Of a DNA stretch of 12,528 nt, positions 6,409 through 12,528 are shown piece after piece; within the stretch, counting starts at the first letter, position 1; each line of letters opens with the position of its first letter. The notes beneath the pieces are model-generated. The model worked only from the letters and a program-made list of their open reading frames with translations. It searched no databases and was not told where the DNA came from. The DNA is from JBBQSN01 sp038213835 (lineage in GTDB: Bacteria; Actinomycetota; Actinomycetes; Actinomycetales; CAWJMD01). The translations under genes were made by a program, and so were the position numbers. Location of the stretch: NCBI GenBank assembly GCA_038213835.1, contig JBBQSN010000103.1, forward strand, positions 1-12,528. The letters are read 5' to 3'.

Positions 6409-7879
6409 GGACGGCGTCCGCCACTGTCGCCGCGGCACCCCGCTCGTGCAGCGAACCCAGCGCCTCGAGGTACGCGGTGGTGAAGCGCTCGTCGTCGACG
6501 AGGTCGCCGAACAGGTCCCGGTCCCGCAGGAAGGCCAGCGGGTCCTGCTCCTGACGCGCGGCGGCCGCCATCACCCGGTCCCTGAGCCGGTCGACGACCT
6601 CGATCGGCTCGCCCTGCTCGTCGGTGCCCTCCGCGTACCGGGCCCAGGAGGCCACCACGAGCGCGGAGCGACGGACCTCCCCGCCGTCCCGCAGGTTGCC
6701 CACGATCACCGGGACCAGCCAGGTCGGGATCCGGTCCGAGCTCTCTGCAGCGAGCCGGGCGAGGGTGTCACGCACCTCGGGGTTCCCGAACCGCTCGACG
6801 AGCTGGCGACGGTAGGCGTCCAGGTCGACGCCTGGCACCTCCGGCAGCGTCGGGGTGCCCTCGTGCTCCATGTACCCGAGGACGAAGTCCACGAACACGG
6901 GGTCCGCGCTGACCTCGTGGACGTACCGGTAGCCCGCCAGGTAGCCGAGGTAGGCGATCGCCTGGTGCGAGGCGTTGAGCAGGCGCAGCTTCATCAGCTC
7001 GTACGGCTCGACGTCGAAGACCACCTGGACGCCGACGTCCTCGAGCGGAGGGCGCCCCAGGCCGAACGAGTCCTCGACGACCCACTGGCTGAACGGCTCG
7101 CAGACCACGGGCCAGCCGTCGTGGACGCCGAACTGGTCCGCGAGCCGCTCGATGTCGTCCGGCGAGGTGACCGGGGTGATCCGGTCCACCATGCAGCTCG
7201 GGAAGGAGACTTCGCGCTCCATCCAGTCGGCAAGGTCGGCATCCTTGAGCCGGGCGAAGGCGGTCATCATCTTGCGCGCCACCTCGCCGTTGCCGGGGAT
7301 GTTGTCGCAGGAGAGCACCGTGAACGGCGGTGTCCCCTCCGCGCGGCGGCGGGACAGGGCTTCGACGACGTAGCCGAAAGCCGTCGAGGGGACGGCCCCC
7401 TCGGCCAGGTCGGGCTGGATCGACGGGGCGTCGGCGTCGAACTCGCCGGTCACCTGGTTGACGAGGTAGCCGCCCTCGGTGATGGTCAGCGACACGATCC
7501 GGGTGCGGGGGTCGGCCATCCGGTCGAGCACCGCCCGTGGGCCGTCGGTCGCCAGCAGCGCCTCGGCCAACGACCCGATGACGCGCGGCTCCCGACGGCC
7601 GTCGGGGTGCTTGACCACCAGCGTGTAGAGGCCGTCCTGGGCCTGCAGCGTCTCGATGATCCGCCGGTCGTGCGGCAGCACGCCCACGCCGCACACGGCC
7701 CAGTCCAGGGCCTTGCCCTCGTTCATCAGCGCGTCGAGGTACATCGCCTGGTGGGCGCGGTGGAAGCCGCCCACCCCGAGGTGGACGACACCGACCTGCA
7801 GCGCGGCCCGGTCGTACCGGGGTCTGGCGACGTCAGCGCTGAGGTCTCCGAGCGTGACCTGCGACAGCAGATGCGGCAC
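6401..7879 (-). CDS. mtlK: Mannitol 2-dehydrogenase family protein (polyol to ketose oxidation)
   Basis: A cytoplasmic NAD-dependent long-chain polyol dehydrogenase that does not need zinc. Family members oxidise D-mannitol to D-fructose, D-arabinitol to D-xylulose, or D-sorbitol. It has 492 residues, the usual length. Key motifs are the nucleotide loop GVGGFHRAHQ (35-44), TITEGGY (132-138), SCDNIPGNG (190-198) with N193, CMVDRITP (229-236) with D232, and the catalytic K297, N302 and H305 in ELMKLRLLNASHQ. These match K295, N300 and H303 of Pseudomonas fluorescens mannitol dehydrogenase with a constant offset of two. The GTG start has a clear GGGAG site. With xylB overlapping its end and no fructokinase in the window, arabinitol is at least as likely a substrate as mannitol. 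A tagaturonate or fructuronate reductase (UxaB/UxuB) is less likely given the transporter and XylB. Confidence 0.92.
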   Translation of the reverse strand: MPHLLSQVTLGDLSADVARPRYDRAALQVGVVHLGVGGFHRAHQAMYLDALMNEGKALDWAVCGVGVLPHDRRIIETLQAQDGLYTLVVKHPDGRREPRVIGSLAEALLATDGPRAVLDRMADPRTRIVSLTITEGGYLVNQVTGEFDADAPSIQPDLAEGAVPSTAFGYVVEALSRRRAEGTPPFTVLSCDNIPGNGEVARKMMTAFARLKDADLADWMEREVSFPSCMVDRITPVTSPDDIERLADQFGVHDGWPVVCEPFSQWVVEDSFGLGRPPLEDVGVQVVFDVEPYELMKLRLLNASHQAIAYLGYLAGYRYVHEVSADPVFVDFVLGYMEHEGTPTLPEVPGVDLDAYRRQLVERFGNPEVRDTLARLAAESSDRIPTWLVPVIVGNLRDGGEVRRSALVVASWARYAEGTDEQGEPIEVVDRLRDRVMAAAARQEQDPLAFLRDRDLFGDLVDDERFTTAYLEALGSLHERGAAATVADAVRG

Positions 7880-7884
7880 AACGG

Positions 7885-7889
7885 CTCCC
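7885..7889 (-). promoter_or_regulatory. Ribosome binding site of mtlK
   Basis: GGGAG on the minus strand, five bases before the GTG at 7879. It supports that start. Confidence 0.65.
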
Positions 7890-7900
7890 GTTCACGTGGC

Positions 7901-7935
7901 GGACCGGACGAGTCTAGGGCAGAGGTCCGGACCGG
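7901..7935. repeat. Palindrome and direct repeat within the mtlK upstream region
   Basis: GGTCCGGACC (7924-7933) is a perfect 10-base palindrome in the spacer of the candidate promoter. GGACCGG also occurs twice in the same orientation, at 7901-7907 and 7929-7935, 28 bases apart. CCGGAC (7904-7909) can also pair with GTCCGG (7925-7930). Such a cluster in a 56-base gap looks like an operator. The regulator would have to be encoded outside this window. Confidence 0.35.
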
Positions 7936-7939
7936 TCAG
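7911..7939 (-). promoter_or_regulatory. Candidate housekeeping-type promoter for mtlK-xylB
   Basis: On the minus strand CTGACC (7939-7934) and TAGACT (7916-7911) are separated by exactly 17 bases. Each matches four of six consensus positions of a vegetative sigma promoter. The -35 candidate overlaps the stop codon of the short-chain dehydrogenase, and the predicted start leaves about 25-30 bases of leader before the mtlK GTG. This would let mtlK-xylB be transcribed apart from the transporter genes. Confidence 0.4.
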
Positions 7940-8706
7940 AACAGCGTGTAGCCGCCGTCCACCACGACCACCGAACCGGTCATGAAGCTGGAGGCGTCCG
8001 ACGCGAGGTAGACCACGGTCGGCGCGATCTCCGCGGGCACGGCGTACCGCTGCATCGCGGCGTCATCGATCCACCGGGCCCGGAACCGCGGCTCGTCGAC
8101 AGGTGCCATCTCCGTCTTCACGTACCCCGGCGCGACGGCGTTGACCCGGATGCCGAGCGGCGCCCACTCGGCGGCCAGCGACTTCGTCAGCTGGTGCACC
8201 GCCGCCTTGGAGGCGTTGTACGCGGGCTGCCACTGCGGCCGGTTCACGATCTCGGCCGAGATCGACCCGATGTTGACGATCGTCCCCCCGCCGTGCTCCG
8301 CCATGTGCGCGGCAGCCGCCCGGCTCGCACGCCACAGACCACGGACATTGACGTCGAACACGGCGTCCCACTCCTCGTCCGGCACCTCCAGGGCCGGCCG
8401 GTGGAAGCAGATGCCGGCGTTGTTGACCAGCACGTCGAGTCGGCCCGTGACCTGCGCCGCCGCGGCCACGCCGACACGGACCGAGCCGGCGTCGGCGACG
8501 TCGAGCCCGAGGCCCACCACCGTGCGGCCGGTCTCGGCCGCCAGGTCGGCGGCGACCGCCACGCAGGCCGCCTCGTCGCGGGCGCCGATGACGACGTCCG
8601 CACCCGCCTGCGCCAGTCCGCGGGCGAACGCGAGGCCGAGACCCTTGTACCCACCGGTGACCAGCGCCGTGCGGCCGAGCAACGAGAAGCTGTCGAGGAC
8701 GCTCAT
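7936..8706 (-). CDS. Classical short-chain dehydrogenase/reductase, probably a polyol (arabinitol/sorbitol-type) dehydrogenase
   Basis: A 256-residue NAD(P)-dependent oxidoreductase with a Rossmann fold, the standard SDR length. The cofactor glycine motif is TGGYKGLG (17-24), NNAG is at 95-98, and the catalytic set is N120, S148, Y163 and K167 (YNASK). PGYVKTEM follows and the C-terminus ends in a VDGGY block. The stretch NRPQWQPAYNASKAAVHQL resembles arabinitol 2-dehydrogenase, sorbitol or sorbose, and threitol dehydrogenases. G41-A-R43 at the end of the second strand leaves NAD versus NADP undecided. The ATG at 8706 overlaps the stop of the zinc dehydrogenase (ATGA). Its place in the operon fits the role of SmoS, the SDR of the proteobacterial smo operon, but the substrate cannot be assigned from sequence, so I give no symbol. 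Confidence 0.92.
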   Translation of the reverse strand: MSVLDSFSLLGRTALVTGGYKGLGLAFARGLAQAGADVVIGARDEAACVAVAADLAAETGRTVVGLGLDVADAGSVRVGVAAAAQVTGRLDVLVNNAGICFHRPALEVPDEEWDAVFDVNVRGLWRASRAAAAHMAEHGGGTIVNIGSISAEIVNRPQWQPAYNASKAAVHQLTKSLAAEWAPLGIRVNAVAPGYVKTEMAPVDEPRFRARWIDDAAMQRYAVPAEIAPTVVYLASDASSFMTGSVVVVDGGYTLF

Positions 8707-9737
8707 GCTCGCGACACCACCACGACCGACTTCATGCTCTGCGGGTCGTCGTCGCTCGTCAGGGCCGCCTCGGCGTCCTCCAGCTCGAACTCGGCCGTCA
8801 CCAGGGCGTCGAGGTCGGTGGCCGGTTGACGTGCGGCGGCGATCGCGGCCGGCCAGGTGTCGACGTACCGGAACACCCCGGTGAGGACGAGCTCACGGAA
8901 GGCGATCAACTGCACGGGCAGGCTGATCTCCTCGTCGCCGAGACCGACGAGCACGGCGATGCCGCTCTCGCGCAACGCCCGCAGGCCGGACAGCAGCGCC
9001 GGTGTCGCGCCCGAGCACTCGATCAGCGCATCGGCCTCGAGTGCGCTGAGGTCGACCGTCGGGTCGGCGGGGTCCAGGGCCGTGGTCGCACCGAAGTGCA
9101 GGATCCGCTCCCGTCGCGACGGTACGAGGTCGGTGACGACCACCTCGCTCGCACCGCGGGCGCGGGCCGCCAGCGAGGCCAGCGCCCCGATCGGCCCGGC
9201 ACCGGTGACCAGCACGCGGGAGCCCGGCCCGACCTCGGCCTTCTGGCACGCCCACAGCCCCACTGAGAACGGCTCGAGAAGTGCTGCGGCGTGGTCGGAC
9301 ACGTCGTCCGGCACCGGGTGGGCGAAGTCGGCCGGCGCCACGACGTAGTCGCAGAACGCGCCGTCGACGGGAGGGGTCGCGTAGAACTCGAGGTCGGAGC
9401 ACATGTTGTACCGCCCCGACTTGCACGCCCGGCACCGCCGGCACGGTCGCTGCGGCTCGATCGCCACACGCTGTCCCACCCGCCCGTCGGGGACGTCCGA
9501 CCCGACGTCGACGACCACGCCCGACACCTCGTGCCCCAGGATCAGCGGTTGCTCGACGACGTAGCCGCCGATCCGCCCCTCCTTGTAGTAGTGCACGTCC
9601 GAGCCGCAGACGCCGACCGAGCGGACCCGCACCAGCACCTCGTCGGCGCGCGGCACGGGGACGGGCCGTTCCTGCATCTCGATCGACCGCGCGCCCAGCA
9701 GGACGCTGGCCCGCATCGTGCGCGGGATCACGCTCAC
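8703..9737 (-). CDS. Zinc-dependent medium-chain dehydrogenase, sorbitol/xylitol dehydrogenase type
   Basis: A 344-residue MDR-family enzyme that oxidises a secondary alcohol of a polyol to the ketone. Catalytic zinc ligands are C44 (in GVCGSD), H69 and E70 (in LGHE), with E155 in LLEPFSVG. The structural zinc site is C99, C102, C105 and C113, all four present. The nucleotide loop is GAGPIG (179-184), and D203 at the end of the next strand favours NAD. The sequence GSDVHYYKEGRIG is typical of sorbitol and xylitol dehydrogenases. The chosen GTG at 9737 overlaps the permease stop (GTGA); an in-frame ATG at 9716 would drop seven residues. The same frame happens to stay open to 10535, but that part is antisense-free shadow coding over the permease gene and is not included. 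It ends in an ATGA overlap with the SDR. Confidence 0.92.
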   Translation of the reverse strand: MSVIPRTMRASVLLGARSIEMQERPVPVPRADEVLVRVRSVGVCGSDVHYYKEGRIGGYVVEQPLILGHEVSGVVVDVGSDVPDGRVGQRVAIEPQRPCRRCRACKSGRYNMCSDLEFYATPPVDGAFCDYVVAPADFAHPVPDDVSDHAAALLEPFSVGLWACQKAEVGPGSRVLVTGAGPIGALASLAARARGASEVVVTDLVPSRRERILHFGATTALDPADPTVDLSALEADALIECSGATPALLSGLRALRESGIAVLVGLGDEEISLPVQLIAFRELVLTGVFRYVDTWPAAIAAARQPATDLDALVTAEFELEDAEAALTSDDDPQSMKSVVVVSRA

Positions 9738-10651
9738 TTGACCGCCCCGAGCGACAGCCCCTGCACCAGCTTGTCCTGCGCCGCGAACCCGGCCGCCAGC
9801 ACCGGGAGCGAGATCGCCGTAGCCGCCGCGCAGACCTGGGCCAGGAACAGCCCCTGGCTGGTGGCGAAGCCGGTGAGGAAGACCGGCGACGTGCCGGCCA
9901 CCGTCGAGGTGAGCGTGCGGGCCAGGAGCAGCTCGTTCCAGCTGAAGATGAAGCAGATCAGCGCGGTGGCCGCGATGCCCGGCATCGCGACCGGGGCCAC
10001 CACCCGGATCAGCATCTGGGGCAGGTTCGCGCCGTCGAGCTGTGCGGCCTCGAGCATCTCGACCGGGACCTCGGCCAGGAAGCTGCGCATCATCCAGACC
10101 GCGATCGGCAGGTTCATCGCCGCGTACAGCAGCACGAGCAGGTTGATGTTGTCCAGCAAGCCCGTGTTGCGCGCGAACAGGTACAGCGGCAGAAGGCCGG
10201 CCACGATCGGCAGGAACTTGGTCGACAGGAAGAAGAACATCACGTCGGTCCACTTCTCGATCGGCTTGATCGACAGTGCGTACGCCGCCGGGACCGCGAG
10301 CAGCAGCACGATGATCGTCGAGGCCACCGAGGCCGTCAGCGAGTTCAGCAGCGGCGGCACCGGGCTGCGCCCGCCGTCCAGCCCGAGGAAGGAGCGGTAG
10401 CCGTCCAGGGTCAGCGGTGCGAACACCGAGGGCGGGTTGGTCGCGGCGGCGGTCTCGGAGTGGAAAGAGGTCAGCACCATGAACAGCACCGGCAGCACGA
10501 ATATCAGCCCGACCGCCCAGCCGAGCACCCCCCACAGCGGGCTGCCCTTCTTCTCCACCGACCCCTTCTTGCGCCGCGGCGCCTTGAAGGACGTGGAGGC
10601 GACGGCCTTGTTCGTGGAGGTCGAGGTCGGGGTGCCGCTCACGGTGCTCAT
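9734..10651 (-). CDS. smoG: Carbohydrate ABC transporter permease, MalG/SmoG type
   Basis: The second membrane subunit of a CUT1-class sugar or polyol importer. It has 305 residues with a positively charged cytoplasmic N-terminus of about 38 residues and six predicted membrane helices, the first around 40-62 (WGVLGWAVGLIFVLPVLFMV) and the last near the C-terminus (ISLPVLAAGFAAQ). The cytoplasmic EAA loop that docks the ATPase is at about 201-220, with E201-A-A and the conserved D206-G207. The C-terminal LVQGLSLGAVK is typical of MalG homologues. The ATG at 10651 overlaps the stop of the partner permease (ATGA) and has GAGGAG upstream. The symbol follows from gene order and the polyol-type binding protein; the exact ligand is not proven. 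Confidence 0.92.
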   Translation of the reverse strand: MSTVSGTPTSTSTNKAVASTSFKAPRRKKGSVEKKGSPLWGVLGWAVGLIFVLPVLFMVLTSFHSETAAATNPPSVFAPLTLDGYRSFLGLDGGRSPVPPLLNSLTASVASTIIVLLLAVPAAYALSIKPIEKWTDVMFFFLSTKFLPIVAGLLPLYLFARNTGLLDNINLLVLLYAAMNLPIAVWMMRSFLAEVPVEMLEAAQLDGANLPQMLIRVVAPVAMPGIAATALICFIFSWNELLLARTLTSTVAGTSPVFLTGFATSQGLFLAQVCAAATAISLPVLAAGFAAQDKLVQGLSLGAVK

Positions 10652-11628
10652 CGCGCGTTCTCCTCGTCGAAGAGGCTGGACACCACGCGCAGGGCGAACG
10701 TGGCGATGATGATCGTGCCGATCACGACGACGACGCCCTGGGCGGACGCCAGCCCGTAGTCCTGCTTCTGGAAGAAGGTGGCGTAGATCGTGTACGGCAG
10801 GTTCGCGGTGCCGAGAGCCCCCGCGGTCATGATGAAGATGGCGTCGAACGCCTGCACGATGTAGATGCAGCCCAGCAGCCCGCCGAGCTCGATGTAGCGG
10901 CGCAGGTGCGGGAACGTGAGGTAGCGGAAGACCTGCAGCGTGCTGGCGCCGTCGACCCGGGCCGCCTCGACCACGTCACCGGGCTTGGACTGCAGCCCGG
11001 CGAGCAGGATCAGCATCATGAACGGGGTCCACTGCCAGATCAGCGCGAGCTCGATCGACAGCAGCGGGAAGTCCTGCAGCCAGGCGACCTGCGGCGGCGA
11101 GTCGGACCCGAACAACCCCCAGACCCAGGTCAGCGACCCGTTCAGCAGGCCGTACGAGGGGTTGAGGATGCCGTGCTTCCACAGCAGCGCGGCCGCGACC
11201 GGCACCACGAGGAACGGCGCGATCATCATCGTCCGGACCGCGCCCCGCCCGAAGAAGCTGCGGTCGAGCAGCAGCGCGATCAGCATCCCCAGTACGAGAC
11301 TGACCGCGACCACCGTGAAGGTCAGCAGGATCGTGGTCCAGACCGCGCTGCGGATGCTCGGGTTGCTGAACACCTGCACGTAGTTGTCGAACCCGGTGAA
11401 GCCACGCTCGTCCGGGCGCAGCGCGCGCCAGTCCATGAACGACACCACGATCGTGACGAGGAACGGCAGCTGGGTCGCGGCGATGACGAACAGCAGCGCG
11501 GGCAGCAGGGGCAGCCGTCGACGGCGGGCCTCCTGCTTGCTCTGCGCCCGCTGTGAGGGGGGCAGGTCCGTGGTGCGGTTCACGGGTGCGTCGGGGGCGA
11601 CCGGGGCCGGTGGGGCAGTCGTGGTCAT
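10648..11628 (-). CDS. smoF: Carbohydrate ABC transporter permease, MalF/SmoF type
   Basis: The first membrane subunit of the CUT1-class importer, 326 residues. After a Pro/Ala-rich and then Arg/Lys-rich cytoplasmic tail (1-38) come about six membrane helices, beginning PLLPALLFVIAATQLPFLVTIVVSF (40-64). The EAA loop EAARVDGASTLQVFRYLTFP lies at 221-240 with the conserved D226-G227. The ATG at 11628 was chosen because AAAGGAAG sits just upstream. The frame is open to 11688, but those 20 residues are uncharacteristic and have no ribosome site. The gene overlaps smoG by 4 bases and is separated from the binding-protein gene by 170 bases holding two stem-loops. No ATPase follows the permeases. 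Confidence 0.93.
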   Translation of the reverse strand: MTTTAPPAPVAPDAPVNRTTDLPPSQRAQSKQEARRRRLPLLPALLFVIAATQLPFLVTIVVSFMDWRALRPDERGFTGFDNYVQVFSNPSIRSAVWTTILLTFTVVAVSLVLGMLIALLLDRSFFGRGAVRTMMIAPFLVVPVAAALLWKHGILNPSYGLLNGSLTWVWGLFGSDSPPQVAWLQDFPLLSIELALIWQWTPFMMLILLAGLQSKPGDVVEAARVDGASTLQVFRYLTFPHLRRYIELGGLLGCIYIVQAFDAIFIMTAGALGTANLPYTIYATFFQKQDYGLASAQGVVVVIGTIIIATFALRVVSSLFDEENAR

Positions 11629-11632
11629 GGGG

Positions 11633-11640
11633 CTTCCTTT
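11633..11640 (-). promoter_or_regulatory. Ribosome binding site of smoF
   Basis: AAAGGAAG on the minus strand, with its GGA core six bases before the ATG at 11628. It decides the start in favour of 11628 over an upstream in-frame codon at 11688. Confidence 0.8.
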
Positions 11641-11658
11641 GTCCCAGGGTGCCCCGCC

Positions 11659-11674
11659 CGCGACGTCGGTCGCG
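11659..11674 (-). repeat. Short stem-loop upstream of smoF
   Basis: CGCGAC-GTCG-GTCGCG on the plus strand: perfect six-base arms with a four-base loop, ending about 30 bases before the smoF start codon. It could be an operator, an RNA element near the permease ribosome site, or chance in GC-rich DNA. Confidence 0.35.
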
Positions 11675-11744
11675 AACGGGACCTCCATTCCAAGGTGGGG
11701 CTCGAGCTCGTGCTGGGGCGGGCGCCTCCAGGCGGGCTCCGGTG

Positions 11745-11776
11745 GCCGGCGGCGCGCGTCACCACGCGCCGCCGGC
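11745..11776 (-). terminator. Strong stem-loop after the solute-binding-protein gene (attenuating terminator or mRNA-stabilising hairpin)
   Basis: Perfect 12-base-pair stem, 11745-11756 with 11765-11776 (arm GCCGGCGGCGCG), around an eight-base loop. It starts 22 bases after the TAG of the binding-protein gene. No T-run follows on the minus strand. In binding-protein operons such intergenic hairpins commonly protect the upstream message or partly terminate it, so that binding protein outnumbers permease. Nothing else was seen in the remaining gap. Confidence 0.65.
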
Positions 11777-11798
11777 GTCCGTCACCGCTGCTGCGGGC

Positions 11799-12528
11799 CT
11801 ACTTGTTGGCGTCGCCGGCCTCCTGGGCCAGCTCCTGTCCTCGGTCCAGCGCCTCCTGGACGGTCTGCTGGCCGGCGATGGCGGCGCTCACCCCTTGCGA
11901 GACCTCGGTCGCCATGCCGGCGAACTCGGGGATCGCGACGAACTGGATGCCCGGCGCGGGACGCGGCTGCACGCCCGGGTCGGTCGGGTCGACCGCCTCG
12001 ATCGAGGCCAGCGTCTGCTCGTAGAACGCGGCCGCCGACTCCTGGTACTCGGCGTTCTCGTAGGTGGAGGCGCGCTTGCCGGCGGGAACCTTGGCCCAGC
12101 CGAGCTCGGTGCCCACGAGCTCCTCGTACTCCTTCGACGAGGCCCACGAGATGAACTCCCACGCGGCGTCCTTGGAGTCCGAGGACTCCTGGATCGCCCA
12201 CGCCCAGCTGTAGATCCAGCCTGAGGCGTCGGTCTCCTTCACCGGGGCCGGCGCGTACCCGACCTTGCCTGCGACGGGCGAGCCCTCAGCCTCGAGGGAA
12301 CCGGCGGCCGAGGTGGCGTCGTACCACATCGCCGTCCCGCCCTGCTGGAACGAGTTGAGGCACTCGGTGAAGCCGGCGTTCGCGGCACCGGGCTCGCCGT
12401 GCGCGGTCACCAGGTCGACGTAGAACTGGGTGGCCTCGACGAACTTCGGGTCGTTGACCTTGGCGTCGAAGTTCTCGTCGAACCAGGTCCCACCGAAGGT
12501 GTTGACCACGGTGGTCAGCGGGGCGAAG
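11799..12528 (-). CDS. smoE: ABC transporter solute-binding protein, polyol (SmoE-like) type, partial (N-terminus beyond right edge)
   Basis: The extracellular lipoprotein-type ligand receptor of the importer. Only the last 242 codons are present, about half of a usual 430-460 residue protein. The signal peptide and lipobox are outside the window. The visible part follows the sorbitol/mannitol-binding subgroup closely: NTFGGTWFDENFD near the start, AGFTECLNSFQQGGTAMWYDAT, then SGWIYSWAWAIQESS, AAWEFISWASSKEYEELVG, GWAKVPAGKRASTY, and PGIQFVAIPEFAGM. Aromatic residues in the W-Y-D-A-T and W-S-W-A segments probably line the ligand pocket. The stop is TAG, unlike the TGA stops of the other genes. 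Sorbitol, mannitol, arabinitol and xylitol are all plausible ligands. Confidence 0.9.
   Translation of the reverse strand, partial: FAPLTTVVNTFGGTWFDENFDAKVNDPKFVEATQFYVDLVTAHGEPGAANAGFTECLNSFQQGGTAMWYDATSAAGSLEAEGSPVAGKVGYAPAPVKETDASGWIYSWAWAIQESSDSKDAAWEFISWASSKEYEELVGTELGWAKVPAGKRASTYENAEYQESAAAFYEQTLASIEAVDPTDPGVQPRPAPGIQFVAIPEFAGMATEVSQGVSAAIAGQQTVQEALDRGQELAQEAGDANK

Noticed and set aside
5873..7951. Long plus-strand open frame (about 692 codons) opposite xylB and mtlK
   Set aside because: No domain signature, composition typical of an antisense shadow, and both genes beneath it have intact catalytic residues.
9738..10535. N-terminal extension of the zinc dehydrogenase frame over the permease gene
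   Set aside because: The extension reads as Arg/Gly/Ala/Asp-rich shadow of the permease in another frame. The dehydrogenase fold starts at the GTG overlapping the permease stop.
1..12528. tRNA, rRNA, CRISPR, insertion sequence or phage features
   Set aside because: I saw no tRNA-like cloverleaf, no regularly spaced repeats, no transposase or integrase frame and no terminal inverted repeats. Composition looks uniform across the three gene blocks.

Overview
The window is high-GC DNA with strong G/C bias at third codon positions, GTG starts used as often as ATG, and tightly overlapping genes. This fits an actinobacterium (Nocardioides- or Geodermatophilus-like in style, though the genus cannot be fixed from the sequence alone). 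Every gene I can support lies on the minus strand, so transcription runs from high to low coordinates. No RNA gene, insertion sequence, CRISPR array or prophage feature is visible, and no gene-free stretch exceeds about 170 bases.

Right part (12528 to 5005): a polyol uptake and catabolism cluster. In transcription order it holds the C-terminal part of a polyol-type ABC solute-binding protein (SmoE-like), two inner-membrane permeases (SmoF- and SmoG-like), a zinc-dependent medium-chain dehydrogenase of the sorbitol/xylitol type, a classical short-chain dehydrogenase, a long-chain mannitol 2-dehydrogenase family enzyme (MtlK), and xylulokinase (XylB). The order resembles the proteobacterial smo polyol operon (smoS-K-E-F-G-mtlK-xylB). 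The differences are an extra zinc dehydrogenase, the short-chain dehydrogenase placed after the permeases, and no SmoK-type ATPase among these genes. The expected logic is import of a sugar alcohol, oxidation to a ketose, and phosphorylation of D-xylulose into the pentose phosphate pathway. Because the only kinase seen is XylB, D-arabinitol and xylitol are better substrate guesses than mannitol or sorbitol. Two strong stem-loops lie between the binding-protein and permease genes, and a candidate promoter with a palindrome in its spacer precedes mtlK.

Middle part (4977 to 3395): a two-gene ECF sigma operon. A 173-residue SigE-family-like sigma factor overlaps by 4 bases a 312-residue single-pass membrane protein, probably its anti-sigma partner although it lacks the usual zinc anti-sigma motif. 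A candidate ECF-type promoter with an overlapping perfect palindrome lies upstream, and a strong hairpin follows the second gene.

Left part (3287 to 1): hyuA and the start of hyuB, the two subunits of an ATP-dependent hydantoinase/oxoprolinase-type amidohydrolase or carboxylase. They overlap by 4 bases, and hyuB runs off the left edge. The three blocks look like separate transcription units; nothing in the window proves that the sigma factor controls either neighbour.
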